Below, piece after piece: positions 1 to 31,339 of a stretch of 64,000 nt of DNA (positions are counted from its first letter, which is position 1; each line of letters starts with the position of its first letter). Position numbers and translations under genes: made by a program. Below the pieces are notes generated by a model. That model did not search any database. It was not told where the DNA came from and saw only the letters and a program-made list of their open reading frames with translations. Origin of the DNA: Chrysomallon squamiferum. Lineage: Eukaryota; Mollusca; Gastropoda; Neomphalida; Peltospiridae. The stretch lies in contig CM022679.1 in the NCBI GenBank assembly GCA_012295275.1, positions 12,973,915 through 13,037,914 on the forward strand, read 5' to 3'.

Positions 1-836
1 TAATCCATATTATAATGTATTAATTTCATTCTCCTCTTTTGACTGTTTCCTTATTTATAACTGATTCCTTTTCCCTTCGTTTTTTTCCCCCTTGTTTTTT
101 TTTTTTTTTTTTTTTTCTTTCGTTAATCTTTGAGTCAAAAACTGCATCTGACAGAATTTCGTGCGGTCAATTTCGCACCGGTAATGTTAATAACACTCAT
201 TTAATTATTTATCAACTACATTGTCGTAAAAATACAGAACGTCAATACCTTAGAAACGCCATCAACGATTGAGAAAAAAAAAAAAAAAAAAAATGAGAAA
301 AGGGAGAAAAAAAATAACTGTTATCAAAGATCACACGTCACCTTAGAAGTAGAATAAAAAAATACAAATTAGTAATTGTACTATACAAAGGTTGCCGTCG
401 AGTCAATATTTTCATTACGACAACATCACGGAATGTGGCAATATTGAAAACGATTGTCTGTATTAGTGTTTGGACGTCTAGCAATCAATTGTAAAGTGCT
501 AGGCTTCGGTACACTTTGCACGAGCAGTAATTGATTTTGTAAAACTTAGGTTAAGATATGTGATGTGCTCATGATGTGGTTAATGTATCGGGTCTTACCT
601 TAGCAGCTACGTGGATCGCGTCATCATACAAGTTCGATGTATGAAGATGTTAAATAATTATATATTCGAAAAAAAATTATCTTTATTCTTGTTATACGTT
701 ATTGTTTTGTCAACCAGTGATATTTTATTTGTAATATTAGGGTGTGATTATACTATTGTTTCCCTCATGGAATTGTGACTTCATTTCATAGATCCAGATT
801 TCATTAGATAAACAGATTTCATATAGTCTTTTTCAA

Positions 837-926
<90 letters not shown>

Positions 927-1515
927 ATTATTATTATTATTATAAAGAAAGTTCATGCATTTCTTTTTTTTTTTTTAGGGTTTTGTTTTTGTTGTTGTTG
1001 TTGCTTTTTGGTTCTTTTGGGTTGTTGTAGTTTTTTGTTACAGTTTTTTTGTGTGTGGGGGGTTTTTGTGGGATTTTTTTTTTTTTTTTTTTATTTGTTT
1101 TTGGGGGTTTTTTGGCGGTGCCTTTCAGTTGTTTTTACATTATTCATTTTATAATTATCATATACATTAAAATTTCATTGAGCTTGATATTAAACATTGG
1201 TACATTAAATGATATATGGTAATTCACACACGTAAGTGATTATTAAATTTTACGAATCATGAATATGCTAATTAGATCGAATTCACTTTAAACTGACTTA
1301 TCGTGTTTTCTAGAAAGACTGCAAGCCTGTCAATGATAATGAAATTCTTAAATAAATATTGAATTGCATTCATAGATATATATAACCACATTTAGCACTT
1401 AGTGTCATAAAAGAACAAGATTATTTGACACTTATCATTTGTTATAAAAGAAATGATAAGTCTTTTAATCAGTTAGTAAGGAAACGAAGAGAAAAGCAAG
1501 GGAAATAACTCGAAA
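1..1515. other. Intergenic DNA upstream of the C-type lectin gene
   Basis: AT-rich DNA with no supported gene. It holds homopolymer runs near 100 and 275, an (AAT)n/(ATT)n block at about 838-937 and a T/G-rich low-complexity stretch at about 970-1130. The lectin promoter and 5' UTR must lie near the right end. A TATAAA-like string lies near 1442, but no promoter can be fixed from sequence alone. Confidence 0.6.
838..937. repeat. (AAT)n/(ATT)n palindromic microsatellite
   Basis: About 38 bp of AAT repeats switch directly into about 58 bp of ATT repeats, so the two halves are complementary and the block is a near-perfect inverted repeat. Confidence 0.9.
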
Positions 1516-2226
1516 ATGATCGCGTTTTTCTTCTTAGCATTGTTAGGCTTTGCAGCTGCTGGTAAGTTTAATTTTTATTTTGTCATTTTCATTGCACAAC
1601 TGATAAACATAGATTTATAAGAATGTATGTGTTAAGAAATGTTAGTATCTGATCCTTCGAACGAATGAAATATTTTTTAATGACAGTTAATATATTTTTT
1701 TCTTAACTCTTATCATGTATTAATATATTTCAATATATAATAACAATATAAGAGAGGAAATATACCATTGCTACTTTATGATTTCATTTTTATAGATGAT
1801 CAACACGGAATTGTCCCATAGAGAAGCATTTACATAGCGTGTGATGTAATAATGATTTGGCATTTGTTTCAATGGGCCTGATATATCCAAAATATATTCA
1901 TAATTTTTAATATTTAAAACAAACTTGTCATTTAGATATCTCGGAATTGAGGGTCTTTTGTCGGAAAGTGCATTTTGCACTCGTTGTGGATGTATAAAAA
2001 CATCAACCACGCAAATGACAATACATTTTAATTGACAAAGTAAACTTGATTACTGTGCCAGTGATTTATACGTGTTGGATAAACATAATTTAATTCATAC
2101 CCGAAAAAACTCATATTATCGGAATTTTTACAAACTAGTATCTTCCATTTTTTATTATTATTATTATTATTATAAAAATAATGATTATCATGATGATTAC
2201 GACAACAAAAACAAAACAATAACAAC

Positions 2227-2272
<46 letters not shown>

Positions 2273-2707
2273 GTAATATTCAAGAAACAATAATATCGCA
2301 TTTTCATTAAATGTTCAAAGAAGATTAAAAATCATAAATATAGACATCATGTAAATATATATAAACGTATTTCTTTGAAAACGTTATTTAAATGTATATT
2401 TATATTAATATATATTATTTGATATTGTTTATAGAAACGACATGTAAACCAGGCTGGGAACAAGGCAAAGACTCATGTTACAAAGTTGTGGATTTTAGAA
2501 CGGACTGGGTGACCGCATGGGTAATTCTTCAATACCTCTGTATATATACAATTTAAAAACAAAACACAGATTATCATCTAAAACAAAACGATTACAAGAT
2601 TATATGATAAAAAAATAACAACCACAAAATAAAACAAAGCAAAGAAGTATTAGAAGAAGATAAGAAACGAAACGAAAACATAAAACTTATATGACAAAAA
2701 AAAAAAC

Positions 2708-2747
<40 letters not shown>

Positions 2748-5103
2748 TACACACCTGACGTCTAATCATACCATTTACTCATTTCACAACTTTTCTGTAT
2801 CTAGAAATATTACATAAAGACGAGTTTATCGATATTTAAATTATTACTGACATACGATATTTTATCGATGGTCACATCATTATCGATATTAAAACTATTT
2901 AAACAGATCAAGAAAGTATCTGAATTTAAATCATTATCGATAAATCTGATTATTACTGATATTAAAAGCATAATCGATATTTAAAATTTGTACCAGTGTG
3001 TTAACTTCTATCGATAATTATTAGATGGGTATCGTTTGTAGATGTACTGCGCTGCAATGAGGACACAGTTGGTTAACGTTGGGTCCCAGGAAGAACAGGA
3101 CACAATTGCGGCCTTCTTGCCCAAATACGTCAATGATAAACGTATAAATGTTTTATTTACTATTACAACAAACTACTGCCGGTATTATTAATAATAATAA
3201 TACTGATGATGATGGTGATAAAGATAATGATAATGATAATAATATTATAATAATAATAAATATAATAATGATGACGATGACGACGATGATGATGATTGAT
3301 GATGATTAATTTCAAAATACAGTGGTGAAGAAAAATAGATAACAGATAAAGAAGTCTGAAATTTTTAAAATCATAATTACTGCTAATGTTCAATAAAATG
3401 CAGATATTACAAAACAATAAATAAATAACTAAACTGAAATTTGTGTTTTATACTACATTCTTGGATTAAATAAATATACTTGTTTTATACTACATTCTTG
3501 GATTATATAAATATACTTGTTTTATCTTTCACTCTTGTTGTGTTATTTTCAGACATGTACCCTCAGTTCTGGATTGACTTGAGCGATATGAAAGTGGAAA
3601 ACGAATTCACATGGATGACTTTCGAGGAGAAACCAGAATACACCAACTGGATTAAAGGTAATGCGTTTCGAAAATGTATACAATTTTAAAAATTCACATT
3701 ATGTTAAAATAGTTAGCTGAAGAAAGGAATGTACAAAGAAAGAAAAAAGAATATGTAATTGTACTGAATTAATCTTTCTTCTTCTGTTTCGTCTAGTTAA
3801 AAGAAAATTAGAAACCATTTTCTTCGGTATAAAAAATGACAATTAATAATAATAATAATAATAATAATAAATTAAAAATATATTTTAAAGGAAGAAAGAA
3901 AGAAGAAAAAGAAAAAGGAAGAAGAAAACAAAACCATTAATAAAAGCAAAAGACTTTCGTTTTAATTTATTAAGAAGTATTCAGATAGTATTATACGTGT
4001 CTGTTATAAACGATGAACGTGACAGTCGATGCAGCCTATAAAATGTAATTATAATATTTTTTACAATATATATTTAAAATGTTATTATCTGTGTCAGTAG
4101 AATACCGTATGGAAAATATGATTCAGTATATTGACGTATTGCAGGCCAGCCGGATAACAATGGTGGAAGGCCCGCAGAAAACTGTGTGCATATTAACGCC
4201 AAACCATTCAGACACTATGGTTGGAACGATCACCGCTGTTACGCTCAGCTTAACTTCATCTGTGAGACAATGTGAGTTAAATTTGAAATTTCAACGTGTA
4301 GTTGTTTTATTTGTAAGAATTACTAATGGATACCCAAGTAAAGTTAGTCTGCTCTTATGTAGTCTGTGATAAATGAGTGAGGTTTTGTATCCATTCAAAA
4401 CGATTTATTTATTTCTATCTATCTGACTGTGTGTCTGTTTATCAGTCTATATATCTGCTGCCTGCCTGTCTATCTGTCTGTTTGTCTATCTATCCATCTA
4501 TCTATCTATATCGATAGATATATATTTGTTTATTGGTTCCTTGATTTCATATTGAAAATGTATTCAAACGGAGTAAATTACTTCAGGGAAAATTTAAAAT
4601 GATAACAATAACAATAACAATAGATAAATAAATAAATAAATAAATAAATAAATGAATGAATGAATGAATGAATGAATGAATGAATTAAAATGAATTACAA
4701 AACTCAGGGATAATATAAGAGCAAAGAGAAAGAATCAAGGAAAAACATCGTGTGGTGTGTCATAAAATATGAACTGGTTAATAAATTGATGGAACTGGAC
4801 AATTAGGGCCTAATATTGATATATACTATTTTGCATTTATAGACATAGTAAAATTTGTATAAAGACCAGTAACCACAATTAGTATTAGTAATTTGTTAGT
4901 TAACAAAATAATTGTTTTTTCAACATTACCACTAATTACACTATAGTTGCTGTTATATTAATACTACTATTGCTATTGCTACTATTATTATTTTAAACAT
5001 TATAATATTCAGATCTTTTTAATCTGTTACTTTGAAAAATCAGAAGTAGATTTTCTACTTAATTAAAATGTTCCCTCTTTTTTTCAGCCCAAAGCTTGAG
5101 TAA
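1516..5103 (+). CDS. Secreted C-type lectin (QPD/WND type), six exons
   Basis: Predicted exons: 1516-1561, 2435-2520, 3042-3141, 3553-3657, 4145-4271 and 5088-5103. All junctions are AG/GT and the frames join cleanly, giving 159 residues. Residues 1-15 are a hydrophobic signal peptide (MIAFFFLALLGFAAA), so the protein is probably secreted. One C-type lectin domain fills the rest. The first cysteine pair is C19 and C30 (long form), then C47 with C152, and C126 with C144. W84 lies in WIDLSD. The sugar and calcium site has QPD at 114-116 and WND at 139-141. In this family QPD usually favours galactose-type sugars, whereas EPN favours mannose. The last exon adds only four whole codons (PKLE) before TAA. 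A role in immune or mucus recognition is inference. Length and layout match a complete single-domain lectin. Confidence 0.9.
2826..3020. repeat. Cluster of ATCGAT-containing degenerate repeats in lectin intron 2
   Basis: Six ATCGAT strings, several within TATCGATA or TATCGATATT, fall in under 200 bp next to repeated ATTATTACTGA- and TTTAAA-like words. It looks like a decayed tandem repeat just before lectin exon 3. Confidence 0.55.
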
Positions 5104-5262
5104 AAGACAACTTTCTTTGGAAGGTTCACAATGGATTCCTCCACTGATGATTAAATTTTGATTCACTGTGATTTGTTTTTGATTTATTCCCACTGACACA
5201 TTACCTGTTTGTTGGCATCTTGAGTTTCTGTCCCTTTCTTTTTTCTTCAAAAGAAGTAAAAC

Positions 5263-5268
5263 AATAAA
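5263..5268 (+). terminator. PolyA signal of the C-type lectin gene
   Basis: AATAAA lies about 160 nt after the lectin stop codon. Confidence 0.55.
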
Positions 5269-5269
5269 A

Positions 5270-6852
5270 AATGTTTTGCAAAACATATCTCTTTGTTTGT
5301 TATTTTTTACTTGAAATATTCATTTTATTAATAGGTTTTTATAGTGAACTGCAATACAAAATAGATATATAGTCAAACTTGACTTTGCTGCCATTTTGGG
5401 ATTTCTCTGAAAATATATTTTATTTGTTTTAACACCATACCACAACCCTTTTTGCCTGGTCTCTTCAGTATATCATATGATGATATTTGATGTATCACCA
5501 ATAAGTATGAACATTATATGAAACCTAAACCGTTTATATTATTACAGATAGGTGTCGAAGATATAGTTTGTGTTTATGTATTTGACATAATACAGTAAAC
5601 ATGCTTTTACTACATTATAGGTTACTCTTTTTGATTTACAGCAAGTTACATATTATGCTATTTGTCCCATAGACTGGAAAACACATGCCACTGTCTTTGA
5701 TAAATCAGTTTTAAAATATCAGTTAAAGCAGGGATATATTTCAATTTGTGGAGCAAGATGATGTCAATCCTTGAGAAAATGGATTGATGAATGATTGAAG
5801 TAACTGAATTAGATACACACAGAACTGTTGTGAATTTAGACATGTTAAATTTCATTTTTGGGAAATGCTAGAATATGATTTACCTCTATATTTATTTCAA
5901 CTATCCTATTATTAGTTTATTATAAAAACTATATTATGGGTGCATGGTTTGAATACTGAGGCACACTGCATGCTAAATTGTGTTGTTCATTAATGTAGTA
6001 ACTTAGAAGAATAATATGTAAACAAAAAGCAGTTGAGACATTTTTAGACAAACAAACTACAGATAAATAAATAAATAAATAAATAACAGCAAGGAAATAT
6101 TCAAAAAGCCAGTATCTGAGGTTAATTTGGAAGGGTTACTTCCCCTTCTATTTGAGACACTTAGAAACTTTTAATGAGATACTTGCAAGTGCTTTTTTGT
6201 GTATTTAAAATACATTAGTTTCAAACACTGGTGATTCATTCAATACTTCTAAATTATTCTTTATTAACATACCAGAATAATAATGCATAGATGGAATTGG
6301 ATGAAACTTGTTTAATGTTTTTTTTTTAACTTGTATACAAGTTATTCAGAGCATTTTGCACAAATGTTATCATCATTTTCTTCTTCATTTTTTTTTTAAA
6401 TTATCTAATGACACTGCTAGATTACCCTGATTAATTATCTATGATCAGTTTTGGATGTCTAAATGTCATTATTTTAAGAGGAAGATTTTTTTTTTAAGTT
6501 AACAACAAAGAAGTACAGTGAACAATTATTTGTATTTTCCCACAGACAAGAAATCAACATACTATTGTCTAATAAGCCTGTCATGGGTCACTGGGTGGAA
6601 TTGGAAAAAGACCAAAATGTACACCGATGATCATCACAAATAATGAAAATCCAATAAGTGCGGTGTATAACTCATACTGCAGAATCAGTCTGTTTTTTAC
6701 TCTCTCTCTCTCTCTCTCTCTCATTCACTGAGATAAATCAATAACAACCAACAAATTAAGTCTCACATTTTGTATTCAGCTTATACAAAATAATGAATAC
6801 ACAGGTATTTTTACAGTCTGTTTTTAATATATACTACAAAACGAAACACCAG

Positions 6853-6887
<35 letters not shown>

Positions 6888-6937
6888 ATAATAATAATTA
6901 AAAAAAAAAAAAAATTATTTCAACACATCCACAAATA
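5270..6937. other. Intergenic DNA between lectin and NDUFS6-like gene
   Basis: No complete gene is supported. Two short plus-strand reading frames with plausible acceptors (about 5627-5759 and 6546-6643) look protein-like but cannot be joined into a transcript. A (CT)n run at about 6702-6721 and a long A-rich tract at about 6855-6914 lie near the 3' end of the minus-strand gene. Confidence 0.5.
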
Positions 6938-7330
6938 TTACTTATGTCCCTCTTCTGCTAAATACTCCTCATATGAAATTGATGGTCCATGTTTGGCAGC
7001 ATCATAATATTTCTTCTGAATAAACTTTCTTCCTGAATAGCCACAAACTGCTACTTCAGGTTTGTCCTGAAAGAAAAGACAAGAGTTAATGAGGAATTCA
7101 TGTTGTTTTAGATTTTGACAAATATATTATTATTAGACTGTTGTGACCTATTCACCAAAAGAATATCTGAAGTATGCATATGCCATGATAGGCTTTATCT
7201 TAAAAATATAAAATAATAAAATAAAATAAATGGAAATGGAAATGGAAAAAAATTAACGTGCTAATCAGTCAAGCTGTTGTGAAGCACTGGTAGATGTAAT
7301 AGTAATAATAATAAAAATAAATAATGTCAC

Positions 7331-7381
<51 letters not shown>

Positions 7382-9570
7382 TAATATATAAATATAAATA
7401 TAGATATGAATGATGATAAAAATAATGATATGTATGATGATGACGACAATCTGTTAACAACAACAATGACATTTTTAAGATAATAATGAATAATCTGAAG
7501 AAAATAGTATTAAAAATAATAATAACTAAATATGAAGATAATTTCCATACGAAAATAAAATAATATTCAAGTATATAAATCTAGATTGTCAACATTGTAT
7601 AAGTTGCTGTAGATGAAAACTGTGAAATTTTGTAATTTCATTAACATACGACTTTTTATTGCAGTAATTTTTTCCTACTCAAAAATAAATATAACAAACA
7701 GAAGTTGAAATATTTATGCAAAAGTATAGAAGCCATCTCTATATACAGCCAAAACATACTTTAACGTTTGTTGATTGTGTGTATATATGCATGTGCGTGT
7801 ATGCACAAGCATTTTGTTCTGTGTTCTTACCAAATTGATAAACACTTTTGGGTGGCCGAGGGGTCCACCTCCATCACTCCAAACATTTCTTGCTTCGACA
7901 ATAACGACAGGTTCTTCTGCAACCAAGTCAATGGCAAAATTCTTGTTGATCTGATCAGAAAAAAATATATAAAATATAAATTAAAATATGATTCACACAC
8001 ACACACACAAACACTCACATATAGTAATTAAACCAAATAATTAAATTAAGAAAGCACAAGTACCTCAAACAAGAATATATAATAAAGCCATTTACTTTTA
8101 AAATATGCTACTTTTAAATCAGTTTAATGGGTACATGAATGAACCATTTTTAAGGTTTATATTACCAGTATGGCAGACAGTGTTATAATTATACAACTAA
8201 ACAACTATACAAGGTGTACTTGGCTTTAGGATTTAATGCAGATACATTTGGATGTGCTTTATCATACATGCATATCAGTACATTTAAATCTGTAATTCTG
8301 AAGTGCAAACAAAATAACTGCTGCAAACTATTAATAGCAATTTTCAAGTAATTACTGACACAGCTATGAATATTTATTTAACTACAAAACAAACAAACAA
8401 AAATAATAAAAAATAAATAAAAATCCTTTAGATACAGGGATTTTAATTAAGATGCAAGAAAAAAAACCCAAAACATTTATATCCTATACTCTGCCTGTGG
8501 CTATATCTGGTTATTTTACTATCATTACATAAAAACACTCCATCTACAAAGTAAAATACCTAACATTCTTGCTATTTACTTTTTACTATTTAGTAATAAC
8601 TGATGGTAACAATGTTGTTATTTAATTTCCTAAACAATTTTTTATTAATTATCTCATTAACTAAATATACACATTATTATAATACTTTGACACTTTAAAT
8701 AATAGTACATAAAACAATTTTACCAGTTTATCTTTGCCAAGAAACCTGACTCTCCTGTAGTCATTTTTATCCCAAACCTGAAACAAAATATACAATTCAG
8801 TAATGAATATTAATCCCTTAATAAATGTTTACATTTAATGACTAACAATAAAAATTACTAGGTGAAAAGCACATACCAAGTTAATTATCAGAGATGACAG
8901 TAATTGCTTTTAGATATCATTTTAAACACTATGGCATAGCACTCGATCAAATTTGCCATTAAGTTGATTAAGTCAAACATTTTCAATTTTCATGTAAAGA
9001 AATGAGGTGCTATTTTGATAATGAAAAGAAAAACATTTACACATTGATCCCATCTATGAAAATGTTATAAATAAATTTATTACACATTTATGTCCTGAAT
9101 ATTTTATTCAAAACCATACGATATAATTTTATGAAGTTAAGTTTCTGACGATACATATGATTATAATTTTATATCATGATTCATATAAATTATAATAATA
9201 AATTTGAATTGAAAATATATGTCCCTGTCATTGACAGACAAAGCTGGGTAATGAGGTTTGTTTTGAAAATATTTTAAAACTCAGTATTTCCGTATAATCA
9301 TTTGTCTACTGTATTATTATAATTAACCATATAAATTAAAATAATGTTTAGTTCAAATCTGAATTTTGCACGAAAACACCATGATCGTTGATACACAAAT
9401 GATTATCTAATTATAAATCACTGTAACAAACCTGTCCCGTGTGTGTTGGTCGGTCTACATTAGGACCCTCCTCCACCACACTCAATGATCTTGTACAAAA
9501 GTAATCTTTTAGCTGGTCCTCGTTTACAAATATTCAAAGTTGTTCTAACCAAAGCACTCATCTTGTCCAT
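6938..9570 (-). CDS. NDUFS6: NDUFS6-like complex I subunit (mitochondrial), four exons, frame break in exon 1
   Basis: Exons in transcription order: 9570-9432, 8777-8724, 7950-7831 and 7066-6938, all with GT-AG junctions. The product matches the zinc-carrying accessory subunit of NADH:ubiquinone oxidoreductase in the matrix arm of complex I. Diagnostic stretches are [31 protein letters not shown] and [18 protein letters not shown]. The family binds zinc through C..H..C..C. Here the first cysteine is serine (WSDGGG), the histidine is kept (GHPK), the third ligand is kept and the fourth is serine (CGYSG). After CGYSG comes a tail of about 30 residues ending AEEGHK, longer than the short C-terminus of the human protein. 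Exon 1 opens with [18 protein letters not shown], a good import presequence, but that frame stops before the THTGQ frame is reached; exon 1 is one nucleotide too long. It may be an assembly error, a polymorphism or a decaying gene. Confidence 0.85.
7318..7380. repeat. (AAT)n microsatellite in NDUFS6-like intron 3
   Basis: Mostly perfect AAT triplets inside the intron between exons 3 and 4. Confidence 0.8.
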
Positions 9571-10407
9571 CGACCTTGAATGCAAGGGAGCCTACTCAAA
9601 ACATTTATGATTATCTGTCCTTTAATTTTGATATAGATGGCGCTCACAAAAGACTGAGGTACCAAAAGTTTCATTTCTGCGTAAGTATTTAATAATTTTA
9701 AAAACCTATTAACAACCTATTGTTATATTATTCTTTTATGTTTTGACCTGAATAATTTAAACCATTTGTGGGTTTTTTTCACAAGAATATCGTATATTTA
9801 AAATGAATAATTTCTGACTTCAAAACAGTTCCTCACAATCGCGTCATGAATTATGATGACGCACTTAAATTAATAGTTTTCAAACACTGGACATTTACTT
9901 AATGTAAAATGCCTCATTATCATTTATTTATTCTTTATTTATTTGTTGCTGTCATGATGAAATATTTCTGGAAAATAAATATTATTATTATTATAATTTT
10001 AAAAAAAAAAAAAAATTTTTTTTTTTTTTTTTTTAATTTATGGAATATTCCAAAGAAAAATTATGTCAAAAAGTAGTGACGATATTTTCTCCAACACGCA
10101 TTTTCCAAATCAAAAAGCTATTTTACCCATCAAATGATGTACACAACAAAAAGTCAAGTAATTCATAAATATTTCGGGGCACTTAGGAATCACCATTGAA
10201 ATCATAATAGGCCGCAGCTATAGTGTACGTGTAGTATTTACCAATGATTATAGTGTGTATGTGTGTATTTTCAGTCTGCATGATTGGTGTTTGTGCATGT
10301 GTATATGTGTGTATGCATACATACATCATACATATATGTAAAATAATAAACACCAAAAAAAAAAATGAAATTCTAGGCAACTTTTTTCACTAGTTTTATA
10401 ACCATAT

Positions 10408-10493
<86 letters not shown>

Positions 10494-11403
10494 AATAAAT
10501 AAATAAATCATACAAAAAAAATTTTTTAGTATAATTATGTGTGTTTACGATTGTGTGTGCATGTTTCTGTTATATAATTATGTGTAATTTTACTTCATTT
10601 GTATTTCGTAAAATGTGTATATATCTGTTAGTGTATATATAATTATTCTCTTTTATATCCTAAACAGCTGGTAATATATTCTATTTTAACACATAATTGG
10701 TCATTTGCAGTAATACAATAATAATAATAATAATATGCACCTGTCAACAAAATGTAATTAGCATTCATCGGTCCTTCGATTGTTTTAAATATTTGATAAT
10801 ATCAGTCAGATAAAAATTAACGTATGTTTATTTTCAAAGATTTTATTTATACCATTATTATTTCTATGACAGATATTCTGTTTAAAATTCGTTAATTTAC
10901 ATTTATCGGTCTCTCCATTTATCCATCCATCAATCCATATATCAGTAATCCTGATTTCTATCACTCACGTTATTTCAAACATGCTTACATATACTGTAGT
11001 CTTTTATTTCCCTAATAAGCTCTTGGTAAAAAGCAGAATCAGTGTCCAATCTTGAAGCGTTACCAGTCTATCGGCTGATGGGGATTTCATCACTGTACTA
11101 ATCTAAAATTGTTAAATGTTTCATAATGATTTTTCTTGGGATTTGTTTGAAGTACGTTTTCAAGACAAAATATATTTGGCCGTGTAAAACGGTGGTTTTT
11201 GTTGAAAGGGACTATTTTTAATTAACAAGATGGATATTTGGTAGGGCTCAGGCGATGTTAGACCGGTGTGAGAGGAAAAATCATATACTGGTAGTAACAG
11301 CGGGTTTCTTTTGACCTCTTAACCACTGATATATTTATATCAAATAATTGTATGATAAGAAATGAATGGGTCATTGAACATTTTATTTATTTATTTATTT
11401 ATG

Positions 11404-11454
<51 letters not shown>

Positions 11455-11994
11455 AATACCTTCTTCTTCTTATATCTGTTTTATTTTTTTTATAGTTTAC
11501 TGACGCCATCTCAAAGCCATCCGTTGTCTGCACTGGTTTAAAGATTAAAAGACTGTTGTTGTTTTTTTTTAAACAGTACAGACGTACAGCAATAATATAA
11601 AAATCGAATCTCAATTATACACATTCCATTAACAAACAATATTCAGTCCCTAACATGAAAAAGCCATAAAAACAAATCACGGATAACAGCATAAATAACG
11701 GTGCACAGTGATATTGTCATTATCGCTAACGACGCAGTATACCTTACGACGTTATTTCAAATCGAGCGACGTCTTTGGAACACCCTCTCCAACCTCTGTG
11801 GCATAATAGACTAACCCGATATCCCCAAACCAGTTGTAGGACTTCCCCCAGCGGACCGATTTAGACACACGTAAATTACTACTACTACTGGAGTGCGAAC
11901 ATAACGTAAACATTGACTGCAGACCCAGTTTTCGTTTCATGCTGTTGACAGGGGAACCGTAGCAGGTAAATAAGACGTACTGCCTGCTAAAGCC
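9571..11994. other. Intergenic region between two divergent genes
   Basis: NDUFS6-like (minus) and the SDR gene (plus) diverge across about 2.4 kb, so this region should hold both promoters. It contains an A-run facing a T-run near 10000-10034, (AAT)n with (AAAT)n at about 10410-10508 and (TTA)n at about 11398-11452. The last 250 bases before the SDR start have higher GC than their surroundings, as expected for a promoter and 5' UTR. No other gene is supported. Confidence 0.55.
10410..10508. repeat. (AAT)n(AAAT)n microsatellite
   Basis: About 75 bp of AAT triplets pass directly into AAAT tetramers. Confidence 0.9.
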
Positions 11995-31274
<19,280 letters not shown>

Positions 31275-31331
31275 CCACACTTTTGGTAATACGGCAAGGA
31301 AATTTGTAACAGTAATTTATCGGTGGTGGGG

Positions 31332-31337
31332 AATAAA
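31332..31337 (+). terminator. PolyA signal of the SDR gene
   Basis: AATAAA lies about 58 nt after the SDR stop codon. Confidence 0.65.
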
Positions 31338-31339
31338 CA

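Noticed and set aside
565-640. Minus-strand exon-like end reading NLYDDAIHVAAK before a GTAAGA donor
   Set aside because: The donor is good and the peptide looks real, but no acceptor or start codon could be found upstream in frame.
11752-11940. 62-aa minus-strand ORF next to the SDR start
   Set aside because: It lies in the expected SDR promoter/5' UTR, contains a Ser run from an ACT repeat and shows no family feature.
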